DNA of 64,000 bases, taken from contig NZ_CP011412.1 in assembly GCF_001007875.1 (NCBI RefSeq), forward strand, positions 372,001-436,000, written 5' to 3'. The translations under genes and the position numbers were made by a program. Below the pieces are notes generated by a model. The model saw nothing but the letters and a program-made list of their open reading frames with translations, made no database searches and had not been told where the DNA came from. Shown here one piece after another: positions 15,798-23,388 of the stretch (its first letter is position 1; every line of letters begins with the position of its first letter). Source of the DNA: Sedimenticola thiotaurini (GTDB lineage: Bacteria > Pseudomonadota > Gammaproteobacteria > Chromatiales > Chromatiaceae).

Positions 15798-17024
15798 ATG
15801 CACTGTTTGGAATGTGGCGCACCACTATCCCGGTTGGATAACGGGCATCTACTCGAATGCAGCGGTTTGACGGTCCAGGAGTATGCGATACGTCATCAAC
15901 TGCCGCTGGACATGATTCTGCACAGCGATCAGATCAATCTGCCTGATCATATTGATAACTATACCGGACCCACCGCCAGACCCACCGAAACGGCACGCCA
16001 GGTGCTGCTCGGACTACGTTGGGCAGGTCTGTTGCAGGAACACGACGGTTTTGTCGATGTGGCCGGTGAGATACGTCGTCTGGATCTGCTGTTATGGATC
16101 CAGGAGCATCTGGTCGATTACGGTTTTCAGTTTCACCAGGATTATGAATATCGCGCCGACACTCACCGTGTCGTCGCCAAAAATTTTCTACGGGCACCAA
16201 TGCGCAATCTGGTCCATGACTGGGCCATGCCGGAGCCGCCTCCGGCGTTTCTGGGGGCGTTGGCAGTTTACGTGGCGCAGCGCGCCGAGTGGCACGCCGG
16301 TTACCTGTTTATGGCCTTCAGTCGATCTATTTATGCGGAGACGGTGCGCGAAGAGCTGGTCCGCAATCATCAGATTCACTGCGAGATACTGGATGCCGCG
16401 GATAACGGTGGCGAAGCGCTGCTACGCACCAGGAGTTTGGCGGATGGGGAGAAGCTGCTGGATCTGCTCCAGGAACAGCTGCAGGAGATGCCCACCGCCT
16501 GGGAACGTTTTCAGGCGGACACACCGACCGCCAGCGTGACCAAGGAGCTGGTGTTCGATTCGGCCCATTTCATCACCGATCACCCGGCCAAGTGTTCTAA
16601 TCTGCACGGTGGGCGTTATGTCCTGCAGGTGGAGGTGACCGGACGCATTGATCCGATCACCGGCTGCGTAGTGGATTACGGTTATCTGAAGCGGGTGGTG
16701 AACCATCTGATCATCGAGCGTTTTGATCATCACCATCTGAATTACGCGGCGGAGGAGTTAGCCTGGCGCTCCAGCACCGAGATGTTATGTGTCTTTATCT
16801 GGGAGCAGCTGATCGGCTATCTGCCCGGGTTGAGCAGTCTGCGGCTGTATGAAACTACCAGCTCCTGGTGCGACTACCAGGGCAGGTCACTGGCCGAGCA
16901 GCAGGCCCAGGGAGCGGAACCGGTACTCTACCCGTTTCGGGGTGAAAGTGAACAGATGGCGCGTCGGCAGCGACTGATCCAGCGCTCCGGCAAACCCAGG
17001 GTAGCGGCATGTTCCATCAGCTGA
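15798..17024 (+). CDS. Pterin synthase (PTPS/QueD-like) fused to an endonuclease-like N-terminal region
   Basis: This is a 408-residue two-part protein. The C-terminal part (about 246-365) is a 6-pyruvoyl-tetrahydropterin synthase fold: VFDSAHFITDHP, the Cys-containing KCSNLHGGRY with zinc-ligand His, and a late LYETTSSWCDY segment. The N-terminal part is foreign to that family: a Cys-x2-Cys-x10-His-x3-Cys finger (residues 3-21) followed by GLTVQEYAIRHQLP as in Ros/MucR-type fingers. About 180 residues after it align by eye with LAGLIDADG_2 homing endonucleases (LLGLRWAGLLQEHDGF, LDLLLWIQEHLVDYGF) but lack clear catalytic acids. ATG 15798 has CAGGAG upstream. Its place in the island suggests pterin precursor synthesis. 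Confidence 0.8.
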   Translation: MHCLECGAPLSRLDNGHLLECSGLTVQEYAIRHQLPLDMILHSDQINLPDHIDNYTGPTARPTETARQVLLGLRWAGLLQEHDGFVDVAGEIRRLDLLLWIQEHLVDYGFQFHQDYEYRADTHRVVAKNFLRAPMRNLVHDWAMPEPPPAFLGALAVYVAQRAEWHAGYLFMAFSRSIYAETVREELVRNHQIHCEILDAADNGGEALLRTRSLADGEKLLDLLQEQLQEMPTAWERFQADTPTASVTKELVFDSAHFITDHPAKCSNLHGGRYVLQVEVTGRIDPITGCVVDYGYLKRVVNHLIIERFDHHHLNYAAEELAWRSSTEMLCVFIWEQLIGYLPGLSSLRLYETTSSWCDYQGRSLAEQQAQGAEPVLYPFRGESEQMARRQRLIQRSGKPRVAACSIS

Positions 17025-17703
17025 ACAGCTTCAGGTCGGCCGTGCTCAGGTTGCCGTTATGCAGCGCACTGGCCAGCAGCACACCGGCTGCGCCGGCCCT
17101 TTCCAGCTGTTCCAGGTCGGTCCGGTTGCGTACCCCTCCGGCCATGTATAGCGCCGCATCCGGTGCGATCGCCTGCCAGCGGACGAGACGCGCCATGTCG
17201 GGGCCTTGCAGTGATCCGACCCGGGCCAGATTCATCAGGATCAGGGTGTCCGGGCGACGCTCCCTATCCGCTGTGATACCCGATGGATCGCGCAGCTCAT
17301 CATCGACCGAATCAATCGAGAGTATGGCCTGGTCAAGTGAGAACGGCTCTCTGAACTGCCAGCACTCGGAGCCGATGACCGGACGAAAAGGGATTTCTGA
17401 CCGCAGTTTGTGGACCGCTGCAGGCGAGGAAAACCCCCCATCTATCCACAGCGTCAGATCGGGAAAGGTGTGAGCAATTGTCTGCAGAATTGATAAGTTG
17501 CCCGTTCCGCCGCTCATTATGGCATCCAGATCCGCCACGTAGAGCTGTTGCAGGCCGTAGTCGTGATGAAATTTTCCGATCAGCGGCAGCACTTCACCCT
17601 GTTGGCATAAGGGCGATTGCAGTGGCTGATAATCGCTGCGGCAACCGCGTAGGGCATGTACTGCCTGGCCGTGCAGAAGATCGATGACAGGGATGATATT
17701 CAA
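17017..17703 (-). CDS. HisA-like TIM-barrel protein of the C1 cluster
   Basis: This is a 228-residue HisA/HisF-family barrel: NIIPVIDLLHGQAVHALRG at the N-terminus, YVADLDAIMSG near residue 60, LWIDGGFSS and the phosphate-binding segment YMAGGVRN near the end. Histidine biosynthesis genes are absent around it, and HisA-like genes of this kind are known in H4MPT clusters, so a role in carrier synthesis is more likely than histidine synthesis. The only suitable start is TTG at 17703; upstream frame overlaps the divergent ATP-grasp gene and is not used. It lies antisense within the plus-strand array, overlapping the fusion gene's end by 8 bases. Confidence 0.8.
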   Translation of the reverse strand: MNIIPVIDLLHGQAVHALRGCRSDYQPLQSPLCQQGEVLPLIGKFHHDYGLQQLYVADLDAIMSGGTGNLSILQTIAHTFPDLTLWIDGGFSSPAAVHKLRSEIPFRPVIGSECWQFREPFSLDQAILSIDSVDDELRDPSGITADRERRPDTLILMNLARVGSLQGPDMARLVRWQAIAPDAALYMAGGVRNRTDLEQLERAGAAGVLLASALHNGNLSTADLKLFS

Positions 17704-17712
17704 GGAGTTTGT

Positions 17713-18711
17713 ATGCGGGTGTTTGTGTTTGAGTATATAACCGGCGGCGGTTGCGTGAACGAAGAGATGGTACCAAGTCTGAGGGCGGAAGGCGATCTGA
17801 TGCTCAATGCGATTGTCCGGGATCTGAGCAAACTGGAGTCTGTTGATGTGCTTGTGATGCGGGACGCCCGCCTCGATTCGCTGGCACTGCCCACCCATAC
17901 CTGTTGGGTTGATGATGACTGGTGGAGCGCCTGGCTGGACTGTGTGGAGAGTGTGGACGCGGTGCTGCCCATTGCACCGGAAACCAACGGCATTCTGGAG
18001 TCGCTCTGCCGTACCGTGGAGGAGTCCGGTAAGCTGCTGCTGAACAGCAGTGCCGAGGCGGTGGCGGTGGCCTCCAGTAAAAAGGCCACGGTGGATTGTC
18101 TGGCCCTGCAGGGCGTTCCGGTGATCCCGACCTGGCGGTTCGGTGCCCACCCCCGGTTCAATGAACACCCTCTGGTGGTAAAACCGGATCAGGGCGTGGG
18201 TTGCCAGGATATTCACATCATTGCCGATGAAACCGCCCTGATTGAATATGTGGATAGCCGGGATCCCCTGATTGAGTGGGTGGTACAGCCCTACATCGTC
18301 GGGCAGGCGATCAGCATGTCGATCATGGTGGGGCAGAGCTGTGTCTGTCTGGTGGGCACCAACATCCAGCGGGTGGTACAGATGGATGATGGCTTCTACC
18401 TGCTGGGGTGTGCGGTCAACGGACTCAAGAGTCACCAGGGTGAACTGCTTGATCTGGCGAAAGGGATCTGCGGCGCGATCCCGGGTCTGTGGGGCTACGT
18501 GGGGGTGGATCTGATCCTGACCGAGCAGGGACCGGTGGTGTTGGAGATCAATCCCCGACTCACCACCGCCTATGTGGGGTTGAGTCAATCGACCGGCATG
18601 AACCTGGGGGCCATGCTTGTGCAGATGGCGGAGCGTCCCGGCCTGTTACCGACCGGCTTGATTACCGGGGAGTGCGTGAATATCGATCTGGAGCTGGGTC
18701 GTGTCGCTTGA
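17713..18711 (+). CDS. MfnD-like ATP-grasp ligase
   Basis: This 332-residue ATP-grasp protein begins MRVFVFEYITGGGC, with VVKPDQGVGCQDIHII near residue 160 and VLEINPRLTTAYVGLS near residue 285. The archaeal relative MfnD ligates glutamate to tyramine in methanofuran synthesis; bacterial methylofuran carries tyrosine and polyglutamate, so the natural substrate may differ. AAGGAG lies 6 bases before the ATG. mfnF overlaps its end by 11 bases, and mfnE, mfnB and the fhc genes are close by, which supports a methylofuran role. Confidence 0.82.
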   Translation: MRVFVFEYITGGGCVNEEMVPSLRAEGDLMLNAIVRDLSKLESVDVLVMRDARLDSLALPTHTCWVDDDWWSAWLDCVESVDAVLPIAPETNGILESLCRTVEESGKLLLNSSAEAVAVASSKKATVDCLALQGVPVIPTWRFGAHPRFNEHPLVVKPDQGVGCQDIHIIADETALIEYVDSRDPLIEWVVQPYIVGQAISMSIMVGQSCVCLVGTNIQRVVQMDDGFYLLGCAVNGLKSHQGELLDLAKGICGAIPGLWGYVGVDLILTEQGPVVLEINPRLTTAYVGLSQSTGMNLGAMLVQMAERPGLLPTGLITGECVNIDLELGRVA

Positions 18712-19756
18712 GCGGGGCATAATCGGCTGGGATGTGGGCGGTGCCCACCTGAAGGTGGCGTGGCTCGATGAACAGGCCGTTCTGCGGCGGGTGGAGATCC
18801 GGGCCACACCCCTGTGGCAGGGGCTGGAATCCCTGGATCTGGCGATCCGGGAGTTGGCCGGCGAATTGCCGCTTCAGCAGTGTGAACACCGTGTTACCAT
18901 GACCGCGGAACTGGTTGATCTGTTTGATGATCGCCGTGCCGGGGTGTGTGAACTGGTGGCGTGGTTGAGTGCCAGGCTGCCGCCGTCACAACTGCTCTTT
19001 TTCGCTGGCCGGAAGGGGTTTGTAACGGCTGATGGAGCCCGTCAGTATGCTGAACAGGTCGCCTCCGCCAACTGGCTGGCCACCACCTGCTATGCGGCTT
19101 CGGTCATCCCCAGTGGCGTCATGATCGACGTGGGGAGCACCACCAGTGACCTGCTGCCTTTTGAACATCATCGGTTGCGGAACCGGGGTTTTAGCGACCG
19201 GGATCGACTCGCCAGTGACGAGATGATCTATGCCGGTATCGTGCGCACCCCCTTGATGGCGATCAGTGATCGGGTACCATTCCACGGTGAATGGCTGACC
19301 CTGGCCAATGAACATTTCGCTACCACGGCGGATGTCTACCGCATACTGGGGGATTTACCGGAACACGCCGATCTCTATCCGGCCGCGGACGGCAAGGAGC
19401 ACTCGGTTGAGGCCAGCATGCGACGCCTGGCCCGTATGATCGGTGCCGACCTGGCGGATGGGTCCGACTACGACTGGTACCGGCTGGCGGGATTTTTCGC
19501 CGACCGGCAACTGGATCGGCTGGCGTTGGCCTGCCAGCGTCAATTGAGCCTGGGACTGGCGGAGTCGTCCCAGTTGATCGGTGCCGGAGTGGGACGTTTT
19601 CTGGTGCAGCGCCTGGCAGACCGGCTCGGTTATGGTTATATCGATATGGGTGAACTGCTTGCGCATGGCGATGAGGATGCCATGATGGCGGCGGATTGCG
19701 CGCCGGCAGTGGCGCTGTTGCGTCTGCAAAGAGACCGGGAGGCCCTATGTGTCTGA
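18701..19756 (+). CDS. mfnF: MfnF-like H4MPT-linked C1 pathway protein
   Basis: This 351-residue protein has the sugar-kinase/hydantoinase (ASKHA) fold: GIIGWDVGGAHLKVAW at the N-terminus, VMIDVGSTTSDLLPF near residue 148 and LIGAGVGRFLVQRLA near residue 300. The archaeal family member MfnF joins the aminomethylfuran unit to the tyramine-glutamate unit of methanofuran. The GTG start at 18701 has GGAG upstream and overlaps the MfnD-like gene by 11 bases; pabB overlaps its end by 10. This family occurs essentially only in organisms with methanofuran-type carriers. Confidence 0.87.
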   Translation: MSLERGIIGWDVGGAHLKVAWLDEQAVLRRVEIRATPLWQGLESLDLAIRELAGELPLQQCEHRVTMTAELVDLFDDRRAGVCELVAWLSARLPPSQLLFFAGRKGFVTADGARQYAEQVASANWLATTCYAASVIPSGVMIDVGSTTSDLLPFEHHRLRNRGFSDRDRLASDEMIYAGIVRTPLMAISDRVPFHGEWLTLANEHFATTADVYRILGDLPEHADLYPAADGKEHSVEASMRRLARMIGADLADGSDYDWYRLAGFFADRQLDRLALACQRQLSLGLAESSQLIGAGVGRFLVQRLADRLGYGYIDMGELLAHGDEDAMMAADCAPAVALLRLQRDREALCV

Positions 19757-21129
19757 GAGTGGAAATACCTTACCAAGTGGATAGTGCGGCGCTGTTCGAG
19801 CGTATCGCCGATGCCTCCTGGGCGGTTTTTCTGGACAGTGGCCGCCCCGGCAACATGACCGGCCGTTATGACATTCTGGCCGCTGACCCCTATCTGACCC
19901 TCACCACGCGGGACAATATTACCGAAATACACCATCGGGATAAGGTACGGCTTAGCCCGGACGATCCCTTTGCACTGCTGCGGGAGGCGTTGGCCGAGCC
20001 TGCAGAGGAGATGCCCGATCTGCCGTTCTGCGGTGGCGCCATCGGCTGGTTCTCCTATGACCTGGGCCGGCGTATCGAACGGTTGCCGGAGCCGGCCAGG
20101 GATCGGGAACAGTTGCCGGAGATGGTTATCGGCCTGTATGACTGGGCGGTGGTGGTGGATCACCAGCAGCGCCGCAGCTGGCTGGTGGGGCAGGGCCGGG
20201 ATCAGCGTACCCGGAAGCGCTGGTGGTCACTGATAAAACGCTTCTGTCTGCCGGCCAAGCCGTCCAAACGGCTACCGTTCCGGATTACCGGCCCGACCCG
20301 CAGCAACATGGATCGTGCCACCTATGGCGACGCGTTTGACCGAATAAAACGGTATATCCGGGAGGGCGACTGTTATCAGGTCAACTTTGCCCAACGGTTT
20401 TCCGCCCCGGCGGAGGGGGACGGCTGGAGCGCCTACCAGGAACTGCGCAGTCTGAATGCGGCCCCCTTTTCCGCCTATCTCCGCACCCCCTATGCCGAGA
20501 TCCTCAGTTCATCCCCGGAGCGCTTCCTTAAGCTGACCGGCCAGCGGGTCGAGACCAAGCCGATCAAGGGAACCCGTCCCCGGGGTGACACACCGGAGGG
20601 GGATTCCGCCATGGCCCGGGAGCTGGCGGCCAGCACCAAGGATCGGGCCGAGAACCTGATGATCGTGGATCTGCTGCGCAACGACATCGGTCGGGTCTGT
20701 CAGCCCGGTTCGGTGCGGGTGCCGAAGCTGTTTGCCGTGGAGAGCTACGCCACCGTTCACCACCTGGTCAGCACGGTGACCGGAGAGCTGGCGGAAGATC
20801 AGGATGCCAGTGGACTGCTGCGTGCCTGTTTCCCCGGCGGCTCCATCACCGGGGCCCCCAAGATCCGCGCCATGGAGATCATTACCGAACTGGAACCGGA
20901 CAGCCGGGGGCTCTATTGTGGTTCCATCGGTTATATCAGCTTCGACGGTCAGATGGACAGCAACATTGCCATCCGCACCCTGGTTTACAACCAGGGCGAG
21001 ATACGCTGTTGGGCCGGTGGAGGCATCGTGCATGACTCGGATGTGGATGCGGAGTACCAGGAGACCTTTGACAAGGCATCCGCCCTGCTGCAACTGCTCA
21101 ACCAGAACCAGGTGGTCCGATGTGGGTAG
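19747..21129 (+). CDS. pabB: Aminodeoxychorismate synthase component I
   Basis: This is a 460-residue chorismate-binding enzyme. The C-terminal catalytic half carries IREGDCYQVNFAQRF, ETKPIKGTRPRG, VDLLRNDIGRVC and GSITGAPKIRAMEII, all hallmarks of PabB. It makes 4-amino-4-deoxychorismate, the precursor of p-aminobenzoate. Because the H4MPT arm is built from an aminobenzoate unit, finding pabB between mfnF and mfnE suggests a copy dedicated to coenzyme synthesis. The start at 19747 overlaps mfnF by 10 bases; mfnE overlaps its end by 10. Confidence 0.93.
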   Translation: MCLRVEIPYQVDSAALFERIADASWAVFLDSGRPGNMTGRYDILAADPYLTLTTRDNITEIHHRDKVRLSPDDPFALLREALAEPAEEMPDLPFCGGAIGWFSYDLGRRIERLPEPARDREQLPEMVIGLYDWAVVVDHQQRRSWLVGQGRDQRTRKRWWSLIKRFCLPAKPSKRLPFRITGPTRSNMDRATYGDAFDRIKRYIREGDCYQVNFAQRFSAPAEGDGWSAYQELRSLNAAPFSAYLRTPYAEILSSSPERFLKLTGQRVETKPIKGTRPRGDTPEGDSAMARELAASTKDRAENLMIVDLLRNDIGRVCQPGSVRVPKLFAVESYATVHHLVSTVTGELAEDQDASGLLRACFPGGSITGAPKIRAMEIITELEPDSRGLYCGSIGYISFDGQMDSNIAIRTLVYNQGEIRCWAGGGIVHDSDVDAEYQETFDKASALLQLLNQNQVVRCG

Positions 21130-21665
21130 TCAAGATTGGCGGCAGTCTCTACGACACGCCGCAGTTACAGGCGTGGCTGGGGACGCTGGCCGGGCAGGTC
21201 GATCCGACCATCATTGTGCCGGGTGGCGGTCCCTTTGCCGATCAGGTTCGTGAGGCACAACAGCGCTGGCGTGTGGATGATGCCACCGCCCACCGCATGG
21301 CCCTCAGCGCCATGGATCAGTACGGCCTGCTGATGGCGGGACTGGAGCCACGCCTGCTGGCGACGGCCGGTCCGGTCAAGCTGAAACAGAGCCTGACCGA
21401 TGGTAGAAGTGCGGTCTGGCTGCCGGCCGCGGATGATCCCGACGTGGAACGCAGCTGGCGGGTCACCTCCGACAGTCTGGCACTCTGGCTGGCCCACCAG
21501 GTCGGGGCGGACGGGGTGGTGCTGATCAAGTCGGCACCCCTGACCACAGCGCGGGAAGAGTTGCTGGATGCCGCTTTTGACGCCTATCAGCAACAGTGGG
21601 GAGTCAAGGTGCGGCTGGCGCACCGTGACGGAAGCAGTGACTGGCCGGCGCTGTTGGGAAAATGA
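21120..21665 (+). CDS. mfnE: MfnE-like amino acid kinase family protein
   Basis: This is a short (181-residue) member of the aspartate/glutamate/uridylate kinase family: MWVVKIGGSLYDTPQL at the N-terminus, IIVPGGGPFADQVREAQ near residue 32 and GVVLIKSAP near residue 138. The archaeal MfnE phosphorylates 5-(aminomethyl)-3-furanmethanol phosphate to the diphosphate in methanofuran synthesis. MfnB, the previous enzyme of that route, is encoded 430 bases downstream on the other strand. It closes the plus-strand array and is followed by a terminator. Confidence 0.87.
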   Translation: MWVVKIGGSLYDTPQLQAWLGTLAGQVDPTIIVPGGGPFADQVREAQQRWRVDDATAHRMALSAMDQYGLLMAGLEPRLLATAGPVKLKQSLTDGRSAVWLPAADDPDVERSWRVTSDSLALWLAHQVGADGVVLIKSAPLTTAREELLDAAFDAYQQQWGVKVRLAHRDGSSDWPALLGK

Positions 21666-21698
21666 TCAACCGGAAACGAATCATATAACCTCCGCTTC

Positions 21699-21731
21699 GG
21701 ACCGTTCGTATCTACAACGGTCCTTTTTTTT
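21699..21731 (+). terminator. Terminator after mfnE
   Basis: GGACCGTT (21699-21706) pairs with AACGGTCC (21716-21723), followed by eight T. It separates the plus-strand array from the convergent minus-strand operon ending at 21734. Confidence 0.9.
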
Positions 21732-21733
21732 GT

Positions 21734-22096
21734 CTACTCGGGGGGCATGTCGCGCCACTCGATCCGGGTCACATCCAGGGTCTCCTGTAACTTCTCGATG
21801 CAGTCCGTTACGGCAAAGGGTTTGCAGGAGTAGAGCTCCAGGGTAAACAGCTTCTGCTCCCGCCAGGTATAAAAGGAGCAGCCCGATTCGGCCCAGGCCT
21901 GGAAGCCGCCGATGCCGTGGTGCAGTTCACTGACCTGATCGGGGGAGAAGATCAGCAGATCGCTGATCGGCGTCATGCCGAGGGTTTCGGTCATCACCTC
22001 CAGCACTTGCCGTACCGTCTGTTCGTCGATCTCCCTGACCCCATAGAGTCCCTCAACAATGGCCCGCTGGCGAAAAATCTCCGGACAGATGGTCAT
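21734..22096 (-). CDS. AdoMet decarboxylase-like protein in the methylofuran operon
   Basis: This is a 120-residue protein resembling bacterial SpeH-type S-adenosylmethionine decarboxylase. The core AWAESGCSFYTW aligns with the ESHLSIHTW region where SpeH cuts itself to form a pyruvoyl group: Glu70-Ser71 match the cleavage pair and Cys91, exactly 20 residues after Ser71, matches the catalytic Cys. The conserved processing His is replaced by Tyr76. Whether it cleaves itself is therefore doubtful. It is the last gene of the operon, its ATG overlapping the mfnB stop. No polyamine genes are near, so a carrier-synthesis role is more likely. Confidence 0.6.
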   Translation of the reverse strand: MTICPEIFRQRAIVEGLYGVREIDEQTVRQVLEVMTETLGMTPISDLLIFSPDQVSELHHGIGGFQAWAESGCSFYTWREQKLFTLELYSCKPFAVTDCIEKLQETLDVTRIEWRDMPPE

Positions 22097-22818
22097 TAAT
22101 GAACCGCCAGCAGGGGGGCGCTGATCACCGGGGCATCCAGGTTCAGGGGCAGCACATCCCTGACCCGCATCATGGCGCCATGATCAACCCGGCTGGAGCG
22201 CCCCGATACGCAAAGGGCGCTGCGGAAACCCAGGTAGTCGGCCCCCAGGGGCAGCAGGGTGGGAATATCCGCCAGGGTCAGGCGACCGGCCAGGCCACAG
22301 ATCAGTCCCAGCCGTTGCGCCTGATCGACAAATCGAGCCAGGCGGGCCGGGCTCCAGAGATCGGTCAGACGTCCCCGGTGTTTGTCTGCGGTATCGATCA
22401 TGACGCCGTGAAAACCGTACACCGACAGCAGGGGCAACAGCGCCAGGGGATTAAAACGATCGGCAAAACAGACCGCAATCAACCGGTGGTTTGCGCACTC
22501 CTCCTCCAGTGCCTGGATGCAGTCGGCGGCCCCCTGTTCCTCAAACAGTCCCAGCTTGATGTAGTCAACACCGCAGCTGGCGGTATTTCTGACCGCCATC
22601 CGGATGCGGTCCGGGTCGGCAGGCAAATCTCCGATGGTGGCGCTGACTGGCCGCTTGCCATCCACGTAATCAACAATATTGGCAATCTGTTCCCGGCTTA
22701 AGGCGCCCAGGGCACCACGGGTCGGGTCTTTGCAGTCGATGATGTCGGCATAGGCGTGCAGCGCGATGGCCGCCTCTTCGACGGAGCAGATACTGGCGAG
22801 CAGACCGGTCATGCGCAC
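22096..22818 (-). CDS. mfnB: (5-formylfuran-3-yl)methyl phosphate synthase
   Basis: This 240-residue TIM-barrel protein of the MfnB family has TGLLASICSVEEAAIAL at the N-terminus, the Lys-containing DIIDCKDPTRGALGALS near residue 30 and YIKLGLF near residue 87. MfnB condenses two molecules of glyceraldehyde 3-phosphate to the furan phosphate, the first step of methanofuran synthesis. It overlaps the DUF447 gene by 10 bases and the AdoMetDC-like gene by one. Confidence 0.92.
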   Translation of the reverse strand: MRMTGLLASICSVEEAAIALHAYADIIDCKDPTRGALGALSREQIANIVDYVDGKRPVSATIGDLPADPDRIRMAVRNTASCGVDYIKLGLFEEQGAADCIQALEEECANHRLIAVCFADRFNPLALLPLLSVYGFHGVMIDTADKHRGRLTDLWSPARLARFVDQAQRLGLICGLAGRLTLADIPTLLPLGADYLGFRSALCVSGRSSRVDHGAMMRVRDVLPLNLDAPVISAPLLAVH

Positions 22819-23381
22819 TGCCTCCTGCGGAAATCATGGAGTCGTTGCATCAGCCAGTCCCAGGCCTCCTGCTCCTCATTACCGGCGGTCTTGTCCATGG
22901 CGATTTGCAGATAGGCGATTTCCCTGTCCACCTTTTCCGCCTCCAGCATATGCAGACGGCTGACCAGTATGGCGAGTTCGATCACCGCAGCCTGTGCCCG
23001 GTTATAACCGCTGAAGGGGCGATGATTGGCCTGGTGTAGCGGAACACAGAGCAGTTCCGGTCGTTGCGGATCCTCCTTTACCTGCTCTACCCGCAGCTCC
23101 TGATGAGACAGGGCGTGCTCCAGCCGGTGTCCGGCAATCGCATCGCAGGCTGTCAGGGGCCAGTCAACATGTCCGCTGAGACAGCCGGCATAGACCCGCA
23201 CGTCGTCGGTAGTGTTGATACTGGCCGTCCCTTCCCGCAACAGGTTGTCCAAGGTACGGGAGGGGCGAAAGGGTGCGATCAGCCAGCGCTCTTCCCGCTG
23301 GCGGATACCCATTGGTGCAATATGGGCGGAACCGTCCGCATTGCGGGTGATGACAATCACTTCATGGATGCGTTCACTCAT
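22809..23381 (-). CDS. DUF447 family protein
   Basis: This 190-residue protein begins MSERIHEVIVITRNADGSAH with IAPMGIRQREERW following, the pattern of DUF447 proteins, which have a flavin-reductase-like split barrel. The family is found in methanogens and H4MPT-using bacteria; no activity is established as far as I know. The ATG at 23381 has GAGG 7 bases upstream and lies 7 bases after the fhcA stop; the longer frame to 23423 would overlap fhcA. A flavin-dependent step in carrier metabolism is possible. Confidence 0.85.
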   Translation of the reverse strand: MSERIHEVIVITRNADGSAHIAPMGIRQREERWLIAPFRPSRTLDNLLREGTASINTTDDVRVYAGCLSGHVDWPLTACDAIAGHRLEHALSHQELRVEQVKEDPQRPELLCVPLHQANHRPFSGYNRAQAAVIELAILVSRLHMLEAEKVDREIAYLQIAMDKTAGNEEQEAWDWLMQRLHDFRRRQCA

Positions 23382-23388
23382 GGGCGCC

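Noticed and set aside
17704-18588. Upstream extension of the HisA-like gene on the minus strand
   Set aside because: It lies antisense to the MfnD-like ATP-grasp gene and has no similarity; the HisA fold begins at the TTG at 17703.
21699-21731. Bidirectional terminator between the two arrays
   Set aside because: The T-run is only on the plus-strand side; the minus operon has no T-run here, so only plus-strand termination is supported.
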